A stretch of 24,468 nucleotides of DNA, taken from NCBI GenBank assembly GCA_964617875.1, contig CAZUAI010000084.1:1-24468 (forward strand), read 5' to 3'. Under the pieces are notes generated by a model. It did no database searches, was not told the DNA's origin, and saw only the letters and a list, made by a program, of their open reading frames with translations. The stretch comes from CAZMVY01 sp964617875. Lineage in GTDB: Bacteria; Planctomycetota; Phycisphaerae; UBA1845; PWPN01. Shown in pieces: positions 1 to 6,620 of the stretch; position 1 is the stretch's first letter, and each line of letters opens with the position of its first letter. Position numbers and translations under genes: made by a program.

Positions 1-49
1 CCCCAGCGTGCGACTGCCGTTAGCCGCCACGCGCCCGTGGGAATCAAGG

Positions 50-1387
50 CTAGTTCTCCGCCGGTTTGGGGGCGGACAGTGCCGGCCGGGCCCCCTCGGC
101 CCCCGCCGGGCGGGTCGTCGGGGAAGGCAGGTTCAATTCGGCAATCGTCACCGTCAAATCAAACACCTTCGGCGTCCGCGCGAGGATCTTCTCATAGCCG
201 GCGAAATACTTGTACCAGGCCGCCACGAGGGCCTTCTGGGCGTCGGCCAGTTCGGGCTCCTTGATCGGCTGCAGTTCCTGATCGCGCCAGGCGTGCAGCC
301 GCGTGTAGTTCTTGCGACGGATCAGGTTTGAAAGGTCTTGCGCCGCCTGGAGCGAACGCAACGGCTCGACGGTGACCATGTTGAGCCCCTCGGTGAGCTG
401 CTGCTGAAGCATCGGCACCTGCCGATCTCCGCTCGAGATCAACACGCCGGGCGAGGGCGTGTTCGTCACCTTGAGCATGAAGCGGCACCACTTCGCCGCC
501 TCCCAGTCAAGCCCCAGCATCTGCGACTGCCCCACGAGCGTCGGCCACGGCAGCGGCAGCCTGGCCACCTTCACCTGGCGCGAGCCGTCCGGGCCGACCG
601 TCAGCGACGCCTCGCCGGCGTCACACGCAATCGTCCCGGCCTTCCAGTCCATCGTGATCTCCACGTTGATCGGTTCCGCCTTGAAGGCAGCCAGGACGAG
701 CGACGCCGCCAGGGCCTGCGACCGCAGCGTGTGCCGGAGGCCGTCCGACGAGAACAGGAAGCCCGAGGCCGGCCTCGGAGCCTTCGCCCGCGCCGCGACC
801 GATTCGCCGTACCAGTCCACAAACGTCGCCCCCTTGGCCGAGGCGATCTCACGCTGTGCGGCCGCGTACTTGGCGAGCGTGCCGTTGTAGTCCGCCTCGC
901 GCAGACCTGCCGAGGCCGGCGATTGCTCGTCGATCGACGGCGGCGACATGACGTAGACGCGGCAGCCGGCCGTCTTGAGCGCATCGACGAGCTTCGTCAT
1001 CGACGCCTTGTGCGCATCGAGCAGCGCCGCATCAAAGGCCCTCATGCCCGCTTCCTGCAGGCCCAGGCACACGACGGCGACCGTGGGCTTGAGCGGCAGC
1101 ACGTCCCGGCCCAGGCGCGCGAGCGTGTCTTCCGCCGTTGCGCCCGCCATGGCGAGGTTGTAGTACGACGCCTGCACGTCGGGATAACGCACGACCAGGA
1201 ACGACTCGACCAGGGTCGGATAGCACACCTCGTCCGCCCGCGAGGGCGCCACGTACTCCTCCGTCACCTTGTCGCCGAGAAACACGATCTGATCGCCGCT
1301 CCGGATGGCCAGGTCCGTCGCCGCCCGTGCCGCCGGCATCACCGCGATCATTGTCAGCGCCGCACCGATCACTATCCTGCTCTTCAT
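50..1387 (-). CDS. Secreted SGNH/GDSL-like protein, probable pseudoenzyme
   Basis: This is a 445-residue exported protein with a signal peptide at about residues 1-22 (hydrophobic core, cleavage near ARA-ATD). The fold resembles the SGNH hydrolase family: an N-terminal strand IVFLGDKVTEEY at the block I position, NLAMAGATAEDT as block II (Gly82 kept), VCLGLQEAGM as block III, and SSDGLRHT near the last block. The usual catalytic Ser of GDS is Lys40, the Asn-Asp of block III is Gln111-Glu112, and the Asp-x-x-His spacing is changed. The C-terminal part (about 240-420), with a KNYTRLHAWRDQEL segment, matches the beta-rich extension common in planctomycete secreted SGNH proteins. The ATG overlaps the pdxJ stop in an ATGA, so the two genes are probably translated together. 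The fold assignment is good. Loss of ordinary esterase activity is inferred, and a binding role is possible. Confidence 0.8.
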   Translation of the reverse strand: MKSRIVIGAALTMIAVMPAARAATDLAIRSGDQIVFLGDKVTEEYVAPSRADEVCYPTLVESFLVVRYPDVQASYYNLAMAGATAEDTLARLGRDVLPLKPTVAVVCLGLQEAGMRAFDAALLDAHKASMTKLVDALKTAGCRVYVMSPPSIDEQSPASAGLREADYNGTLAKYAAAQREIASAKGATFVDWYGESVAARAKAPRPASGFLFSSDGLRHTLRSQALAASLVLAAFKAEPINVEITMDWKAGTIACDAGEASLTVGPDGSRQVKVARLPLPWPTLVGQSQMLGLDWEAAKWCRFMLKVTNTPSPGVLISSGDRQVPMLQQQLTEGLNMVTVEPLRSLQAAQDLSNLIRRKNYTRLHAWRDQELQPIKEPELADAQKALVAAWYKYFAGYEKILARTPKVFDLTVTIAELNLPSPTTRPAGAEGARPALSAPKPAEN

Positions 1388-2133
1388 GCCTCGGTCTCCT
1401 TCGCGACCCTGGGGCTCAGCCGCATCAATATCATGTTCATCTCACGCACCGCCTCGCGAAGCCCCACGAACACCGCCCGCGAGACGATCGAATGCCCGAT
1501 GTTGAACTCCGTGAAGCCCGGCATCGCCGCCACCGGCGCGATGTTCCGGTACGTCAGCCCGTGTCCCCCGTGCACGACGAGCCCGCACGCCCGGCCGACT
1601 TCGATCCCCTGCGCAAGCCGGCCCAGCTCGCGCTGCACCGCCCGCTCCCCCCTGGCGTGCGCGTAACCGCCCGTCCACAGCTCGACGGCCTCGCAGCCCA
1701 ACTCCGCCGACGCACGAATCTGGTCTTCGGCAGGCTCGATGAACGCGCTGACCGCCGCCCCGGCCTTGCGCAGGGTGCGCACCACCGGCGCGATCCGGCG
1801 CCGCAGCTTTACGACGTCCAGCCCCCCTTCCGTGGTGACCTCTTCACGCCTCTCCGGCACCAGCGTGCACTGGTCGGGCTGGAGCGCCGCCGCGATCTCG
1901 ACGATCCCCGGGTTGATCGACATCTCCATATTCAGCTTGATGCTGACGATCTGCTTGAGCAGCAGCACATCCCGGTCACGAATGTGCCGGCGGTCCTCCC
2001 GGAGGTGGAAGGTGATGCACGCGGCCCCGCCGAGTTGGGCCTCGACAGCCGCCCAGACGGGGTCCGGCTCGTCCGTCATGCGAGCTTGACGAACCGTCGC
2101 CACGTGATCGATATTGACGCCCAGGTGTGCCAT
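1384..2133 (-). CDS. pdxJ: Pyridoxine 5'-phosphate synthase
   Basis: PdxJ condenses 1-deoxy-D-xylulose 5-phosphate with 3-amino-2-oxopropyl phosphate to make pyridoxine 5'-phosphate, the last ring-forming step of the DXP-dependent vitamin B6 pathway, in the cytoplasm. The product is 249 residues, the usual family length. Visible signatures are LGVNIDHVATVRQAR at the N-terminus, the active-site run ITFHLREDRRHI with both histidines and the arginine, the glutamate in KLNMEMS, and the late catalytic histidine in HGGHGLTYRN. The start is placed at the methionine of MAHLGVNIDH, because 19 residues of readable frame upstream do not match the family and overlap the promoter. The Shine-Dalgarno sequence is weak. 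The stop overlaps the next ATG (ATGA), so the secreted SGNH-like gene downstream probably shares this transcript. Confidence 0.96.
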   Translation of the reverse strand: MAHLGVNIDHVATVRQARMTDEPDPVWAAVEAQLGGAACITFHLREDRRHIRDRDVLLLKQIVSIKLNMEMSINPGIVEIAAALQPDQCTLVPERREEVTTEGGLDVVKLRRRIAPVVRTLRKAGAAVSAFIEPAEDQIRASAELGCEAVELWTGGYAHARGERAVQRELGRLAQGIEVGRACGLVVHGGHGLTYRNIAPVAAMPGFTEFNIGHSIVSRAVFVGLREAVREMNMILMRLSPRVAKETEA

Positions 2134-2175
2134 GTCCGCACAATCCGCCCGCCCCCGCGCCGCGCGACCGGCAGG

Positions 2176-2203
2176 ATTATACCGCATCACCCCCGGCCGC
2201 CAA
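2176..2203 (-). promoter_or_regulatory. Probable sigma-70 type promoter for pdxJ
   Basis: On the minus strand, TTGGCG (2198-2203) is followed after 16 bases by a perfect TATAAT (2176-2181). Transcription would start near 2169, about 35 bases before the pdxJ ATG. This is a consensus match by eye only. Confidence 0.55.
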
Positions 2204-2277
2204 CGACGGCAGGAACCCGGTCGGCTCCGTGTTTTGATCTCCGGTCGCCGCCGCTCCCGAGGCCGTCCGACCCCGCC

Positions 2278-2448
2278 TTACGTGCCGATGCCACCGAGTA
2301 CGGCCGACAGCACGGCGTTGATGATCAGCCCGACCACCAGCTCCGTCACTGTGGCCGACAACTGGTCCGAGCAGCCGGCCGTCGCCTGAAACACCGCGCC
2401 ACCGCATGCCACGATCGCCATGTACCGATACAGATTGTGAAGCTTCAT
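2278..2448 (-). CDS. Small putative lipoprotein (56 residues)
   Basis: I do not recognise a function. The protein has 56 residues: a short basic N-terminus (MKLHNLYRYM), a hydrophobic stretch, then QATAGC, which could be a lipobox with Cys26 as the lipidated residue, and a second hydrophobic C-terminal segment (about residues 35-55, ELVVGLIINAVLSAVLGG). The start is chosen because AAGGAG lies seven to eight bases upstream of this ATG; a longer reading with 14 more residues has no signal-like character. It stands alone on the minus strand between fabF and pdxJ, 144 bases upstream of the pdxJ start. Short proteins with a Cys after a signal-like segment and a hydrophobic glycine-containing tail occur in planctomycetes. 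The coding call rests on the ribosome site and signal-like N-terminus. Confidence 0.6.
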   Translation of the reverse strand: MKLHNLYRYMAIVACGGAVFQATAGCSDQLSATVTELVVGLIINAVLSAVLGGIGT

Positions 2449-2548
2449 CGAGACGCTCCTTGCTCCGTCAAGGTCCGCATGAGACCGCACACCGACCGCC
2501 AGGTGCGCCCACGCTCTCGCCGGCGCCGCATCACTATACCCGCTCGCC

Positions 2549-3859
2549 TCACGTCTGCAAAGCCTCGGTGACGATCAGCGAGTCGTTCTGTCCGCCAAAT
2601 CCAAAGCTGTTCGACATGCACGTCCGGACCTCACACGCGCGCGCCTGGTTCGGCACGTAGTCGAGCTGGCAATTCGGGTCGGGCTCCCTGTAGTTCATCG
2701 TGGGCGGCACGACCTGGTCCCGGATCGCCAGGACGCACGTGATCAGCTCCACCGCCCCCGCCGCCGCAATCAGGTGCCCCATCATGCTCTTGATCGAGCT
2801 GATCGGCACCTTCCTGGCGTAATCGCCGAACAGGCCGAGGATGGCCTTGCTCTCGATCTTGTCGTTCTCCTGCGTCCCGGTCCCGTGGGCGCTGATGTAA
2901 TCGATATCCGCCGGCTGCAGTCCGGCTTCCTCCAGGGCGAGCCGCATGGCGGCGATCGCCCCCCGCCCGTCCTCGTGGATGTCCGTGACGCGGAACGCGT
3001 CCGCCGTCGAACCGTAGCCGACGATCTCCGCCCAGACCTTCGCCCCCCGCCGCCGCGCGTGCTCGTACTCCTCGAGGATCAGCATCCCCGCCCCCTCCCC
3101 CAGCACGAACCCGTCGCGCGTACGGTCGAACGGCCGCGATGCCGTGATGCACGAGTCATTTCGTGTCGAGAGCGCCGTCAGCCGGTTGAACCCCGTGACG
3201 CCGAAGGGGTGAAGCATGCTGTGCGTTCCGCCCGAGATCATCACGTCGGCATCGCCGCGACGAATCAGCTCCGTCGCCTCGCCGATCGCCTGCGTGCTGG
3301 CGGCGCACGCCGTCAGCGTGTTGAAGTTCGGCCCGCACGCGTTGAACAGCGCGGCGATGTGCCCCGCCGCCATGTTCGGGTCCTGCTCGAACTCGACCAC
3401 TGCGCTCAGCCGCTTGTAGGCGACCTCGGCCCAGCGCCTCGCATCCAGATCGCCCCGGCCGCCGCCGCCTTGCGGATCCCAGCCGGCCACGGCGGCCGCC
3501 ACGAAGTTGTCGAAGTCCATCGGACCCTCGCCCCCGCCGAGGTACACTCCCACCATCGACGGATCGAGCCCGTTGCACCGGGGCAGCCCGGAGTGTGCCC
3601 AGGCCATCTGCGCCGCCGCCAGCGCAAACGCCGCGTTCCGGCTTGCGTCCCTGTGCTCCGCCGCCGCCTCGCCGAGGAACGATGCCAGATCGAAGCCTCG
3701 GACTTCCGCGGAGAAGGTCGTCGGGAACGTCGCGGCGTCGAAGAGAGTCGTCGGGGCGATGGCGCTGTCGCCGTTGAGCAACCGCCGCCATACCGCGTCG
3801 ATCTCAAACCCCAGGGGCGTGATCCAGCCCATCCCGGTAATGACCACCCGTCGTTTCAT
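2549..3859 (-). CDS. fabF: Beta-ketoacyl-ACP synthase, FabF (KAS II) type
   Basis: This enzyme condenses malonyl-ACP with a growing acyl-ACP in fatty acid synthesis. The 436-residue product has the complete KAS II active site: Cys185 in TACAAST, His325 in SAHGTGTQEND, Lys357 and His362 in SIKSMMGH, and the C-terminal glycine loop NSFGFGGQND. The N-terminal RRVVITGMGWITPLG is typical of the family. The start at MKRRVV is supported by GGAGG nine bases upstream and by the promoter lying just beyond; the open frame continues for 28 unrelated residues. The C-terminal loop reads GGQND rather than the GGTNA of classical FabF, a variation I associate with planctomycete homologues, so it could be a clade-specific synthase and not the main FabF. 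No acyl carrier protein gene is adjacent. fabI lies about 18 kb away in the same window. Confidence 0.93.
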   Translation of the reverse strand: MKRRVVITGMGWITPLGFEIDAVWRRLLNGDSAIAPTTLFDAATFPTTFSAEVRGFDLASFLGEAAAEHRDASRNAAFALAAAQMAWAHSGLPRCNGLDPSMVGVYLGGGEGPMDFDNFVAAAVAGWDPQGGGGRGDLDARRWAEVAYKRLSAVVEFEQDPNMAAGHIAALFNACGPNFNTLTACAASTQAIGEATELIRRGDADVMISGGTHSMLHPFGVTGFNRLTALSTRNDSCITASRPFDRTRDGFVLGEGAGMLILEEYEHARRRGAKVWAEIVGYGSTADAFRVTDIHEDGRGAIAAMRLALEEAGLQPADIDYISAHGTGTQENDKIESKAILGLFGDYARKVPISSIKSMMGHLIAAAGAVELITCVLAIRDQVVPPTMNYREPDPNCQLDYVPNQARACEVRTCMSNSFGFGGQNDSLIVTEALQT

Positions 3860-3884
3860 CTGCGAAAGCCTCCGAACATCCGCT

Positions 3885-3913
3885 CTTATAGGGGCAGCCG
3901 GATCCTCTGCCAA
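3885..3913 (-). promoter_or_regulatory. Probable sigma-70 promoter for fabF
   Basis: On the minus strand, TTGGCA (3908-3913) is followed after exactly 17 bases by TATAAG (3885-3890), each 5 of 6 to consensus. The predicted start near 3878 gives a leader of only about 18 bases that contains the GGAGG ribosome site at 3869-3873. This is the best promoter match on the left side of the window. Confidence 0.65.
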
Positions 3914-3996
3914 GCCGCCCCCCTCGCCCGTCACGGCCGCCATTCTATCCGGCCGACCCCGACCCCGCGAGGTATCGCCGCCGGCCGCGCGGACGG

Positions 3997-6033
3997 TTAC
4001 CGGGAAACGGGCCCGAATTCGAAGACGCGGGCCTCGAGGGGCTTGAACTCCGCCGTCAGCCGGGTTCCGTCCGTAGGAACGGTGCGGCCCTCGAACATCG
4101 CGCCCGCCCGCGGCGGCAGCGGCTGCTTGAGATCGAACGTGGCCCGGCGCGGCTCGTCGGCGGCGTTGACGGCGATCAGATAGAGCCGGCCGCTGCTCCG
4201 TTTGAGCTTCGTGTGGATGGCCGGATCGGGGGGCGACGGATCGACCGGACCGAGGTCCTCCGGCGAGAGGAGCACCGGGAAGAGTTCCTTCACCTCACCG
4301 CCGATCTTCTTCATCCACGCCCGCATCTCGGCATATTGCGGCAGGACGCGCAGGTCGTAGTAGCAGTAATAGATGAGCCCCTTGGCCCCGTGCGCAAGGG
4401 CGAGGTACGTCATGCAGCGGGACTCTTCGCAGGTCGGCGCGCGGCCGGTCTTCAACTCCTCCGCGGTCGGCTTGCGGCCGCGATCCGAGCCTTCGGGGCG
4501 GTACTGGTACCACGCGAAGGCCTGCGGGACGAGCCAGATCGGCTTGCGGCCCTTGACGGCGGCATGGGCCGCGTCGGCCCACTGGGCGACCATCGTCACG
4601 GGGTTGTGAGGGATGGGATACGGATCGACGCCGAAGATGTCGGTTGTGCGGCGGAACCGCTTGAGTTCCGCCATGTTGCAGAGGACGACGTAGCAGGGAT
4701 GGTTCGGGTCGGTCTTCCGAAAGACATCGTAGTAGTTCTCAAGCTGCGGCACGAGCGTGCCGGGCAATTCGTCATTGAGATACCAGGCGAGGATCGCGGG
4801 GTGGTCCTTGTAGGCCCGGATGACGGCGTCGGCGATCCGGTCGTTGCCGGTGATGCCCTCCCACCCCTTGCCGTCGAGATACGTCGCCGTCGGGTACACG
4901 TCGTTCATGCAGTAGATCAGCTTCAGGCCTTTGTTGTGGACCTCGTCGAGATAGCGGGTCATCCAGTTCCTGGGTTTCAGGTTGGTCCCGTAGGCAAGGA
5001 GGCAGTTGAAGGGGCTGTCGGCGATCTCCGCGAGATGCTCTTCGTCGGGCGCGCCGTACCAGCCGAGCGGGAAGAACGGCTTCCCGTCCACGATCGTGTT
5101 GTTGGCGCGGTCGATATAGACCTTCGGCCATGTCTCCTTCCGACTACCCATGCGGTAGATCGGCCACTCCTCGCCGGCCACGTGGACATTGTCGGCGACC
5201 CGGAACACGCCGACCCCGAACCCGCTCGGCCCGTAGGGCCAGTCGCGCAGCGAGATCGAAAACCGCTGGCGGGCGCCGCGGACGGCCCGCTGGGTCGTGG
5301 TCGGGCGGAGGTCGCCCAGGAGGTTCAGGCGCACGTAGAGCTGCTCCGGCGTGAGGTCGTATTCCTCCGCATGGAAGGTGATCTCCACCTCGACGTCGCC
5401 GCCGTCCGGAAAGACCAGCCCGCGGTAGTTCGGGTAGACCAGATCGAACTCGGCCAGGGGCAGCCTCGGCCCCGGAACCAGCCGGAGGTTGTCGATCGTG
5501 ATCGTGAAGTCTCTCGCCGGCCGTGCGGCGAGGAAGACGATCTCCTCGACATTCGTCAGCCGGATCGCCTCTCCCAGTTCCGCCAGCGAAGCATGCACGT
5601 AGTTCGTTTCGCGCGGCGTGATCGTGAAGCGGTGGGTCGCGCCGGTCCGCCCCTTCCGGTCGCGGACTTCGACGGCGACGGCCTCCGGGCTGTTGCCCTC
5701 GATCCACGCCTCGAACGCCAGGCGGCTGTAGGCGGACCAGTCCTTCGTGGCGTAGCCCTTGCCGTCGGCATACGCGAGCGACACGGACGGCCATTCATTC
5801 ATACCCGGCTTCCACTCCGGAAACGTGAATCGCATGCCGTGCATACCGCGGGTGGAATGCCGGTCGGTGCGTTCGCACGGCAGGCCGGTCCAGAGGGCGA
5901 CTGCCTCCGGCCGCTCGAAATCGCTGAGAATCAGCGGTTCACTGGGACGCTTGGACCGCGTCGTCTGCGCCCAGGCGCCCGAGAGGGCGAGGCTGGTGAT
6001 AGCCACGCCCAGCAAGGCGATCTTCGTATTCAT
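3997..6033 (-). CDS. Secreted TIM-barrel glycoside-hydrolase-like protein
   Basis: This 678-residue exported protein has a signal peptide (residues 1-22, cleavage at AWA-Q). Next comes a beta-sandwich-like N-terminal half (about 30-190) starting with LILSDFERPEAVALW, a pattern seen in carbohydrate-binding modules, then a linker beta domain (about 195-310). A TIM barrel begins near VDGKPFFPLGWYG and runs to about residue 590, followed by a small C-terminal beta domain. The barrel start and the AWYLNDELPG strand, with Glu422 after Asn-Asp, are typical of clan GH-A-like enzymes, where this Glu is the acid/base. At the expected second catalytic strand the sequence is PIWLVPQAF, with Gln504 instead of Glu. 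The start at MNTKIA has GGTGGAGG seven bases upstream. Substrate is unknown; the protein presumably works on polysaccharide outside the cytoplasm. It could also be a non-catalytic binding relative. Confidence 0.8.
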   Translation of the reverse strand: MNTKIALLGVAITSLALSGAWAQTTRSKRPSEPLILSDFERPEAVALWTGLPCERTDRHSTRGMHGMRFTFPEWKPGMNEWPSVSLAYADGKGYATKDWSAYSRLAFEAWIEGNSPEAVAVEVRDRKGRTGATHRFTITPRETNYVHASLAELGEAIRLTNVEEIVFLAARPARDFTITIDNLRLVPGPRLPLAEFDLVYPNYRGLVFPDGGDVEVEITFHAEEYDLTPEQLYVRLNLLGDLRPTTTQRAVRGARQRFSISLRDWPYGPSGFGVGVFRVADNVHVAGEEWPIYRMGSRKETWPKVYIDRANNTIVDGKPFFPLGWYGAPDEEHLAEIADSPFNCLLAYGTNLKPRNWMTRYLDEVHNKGLKLIYCMNDVYPTATYLDGKGWEGITGNDRIADAVIRAYKDHPAILAWYLNDELPGTLVPQLENYYDVFRKTDPNHPCYVVLCNMAELKRFRRTTDIFGVDPYPIPHNPVTMVAQWADAAHAAVKGRKPIWLVPQAFAWYQYRPEGSDRGRKPTAEELKTGRAPTCEESRCMTYLALAHGAKGLIYYCYYDLRVLPQYAEMRAWMKKIGGEVKELFPVLLSPEDLGPVDPSPPDPAIHTKLKRSSGRLYLIAVNAADEPRRATFDLKQPLPPRAGAMFEGRTVPTDGTRLTAEFKPLEARVFEFGPVSR

Positions 6034-6102
6034 CAACGAACCTCCACCGAACGGCGCCCGTCCGCTCATGTCGCGGGCGCATCAAGACGCGAGAGTATCC
6101 CA

Positions 6103-6411
6103 ATGGATGCAGAAATGCACGGGGCCGCATCGTCGATCATGAAACGTCGCCTGACTTGCCGCGGCAACCCTCGGCCCGGTCAGGACGCCCCACCCTTCGT
6201 CAATTCACACAAGTTTCCGCACTACCTCTCTCTGGCGTTCGCGCCGGACGGCGGGCGGATCGCGACGGCGAATGGCTGGTCCGGCATTGCGAGGCTTTGG
6301 CGAACGGGCACAAAGACCGACTTCGACCGCGACCGCGACGTGGACTTGGGCGATTTCACGATGTTCGCGGCTTGCTTCAACGGCCCGAACCGCCCGCCGG
6401 CCTGTTTGTGA
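6103..6411 (+). pseudogene. Remnant joining a WD40 blade to a dockerin-like tail
   Basis: An open frame of 102 codons on the plus strand contains a single WD40-type blade (LSLAFAPDGGRIATA followed by IARLWRTG, about 6220-6310) directly followed by a dockerin-like calcium-loop segment (TDFDRDRDVDLGDF then CFNGPNRPPAC, about 6313-6408) and a stop. Intact proteins of this type have a signal peptide, several blades and usually two such loops; here none of those is present, there is no clear ribosome site, and the first 35 codons look unrelated. I read it as the 3' end of a degraded secreted protein gene. A functional small protein cannot be excluded. A much longer frame that includes this tail is a shadow of the hydrolase gene on the other strand. 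Confidence 0.55.
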
Positions 6412-6457
6412 GGAGTTGCGAGTCTGTCGGGGGAGGCGACGGCCCGATCGCGGAAAT

Positions 6458-6484
6458 GATGAACGCGGAAAGATGAACGCGGAA
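6458..6484 (+). repeat. Short tandem repeat, two 13-base copies
   Basis: GATGAACGCGGAA occurs at 6458-6470 and again at 6472-6484, separated by one A, so the period is 14 bases. It lies in non-coding DNA just after the dockerin-like remnant. Function unknown; slippage is the simplest origin. Confidence 0.7.
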
Positions 6485-6620
6485 CGGAGGTGGAAGGGAG
6501 GAAGCGACGCAGCGACAAAGGGAGATGCGGTCCGGCGTGCGCACGCGCGACGGGACCCGGGCGCGAGCCGGGCCATGGCAGCAGAGGCGATCTTCCGCGG
6601 CGAATGCGACCCGACAAACG

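Larger units (their letters stand above)
6034..6620. other. Intergenic region, 587 bases, no intact gene
   Basis: Apart from the WD40-dockerin remnant and a short tandem repeat near 6458-6484, I see no supported gene. The left end holds the ribosome site of the 678-residue hydrolase-like gene. The stretch 6485-6620 is purine-rich at first and then GC-rich, without a clear terminator or promoter. Confidence 0.6.

Noticed and set aside
4213..6411. A 732-codon open frame on the plus strand
   Set aside because: It is antisense to the 678-residue hydrolase gene and is rich in Arg, Pro and Ala without family motifs. Only its last part, past 6103, has recognisable sequence (the WD40-dockerin remnant).
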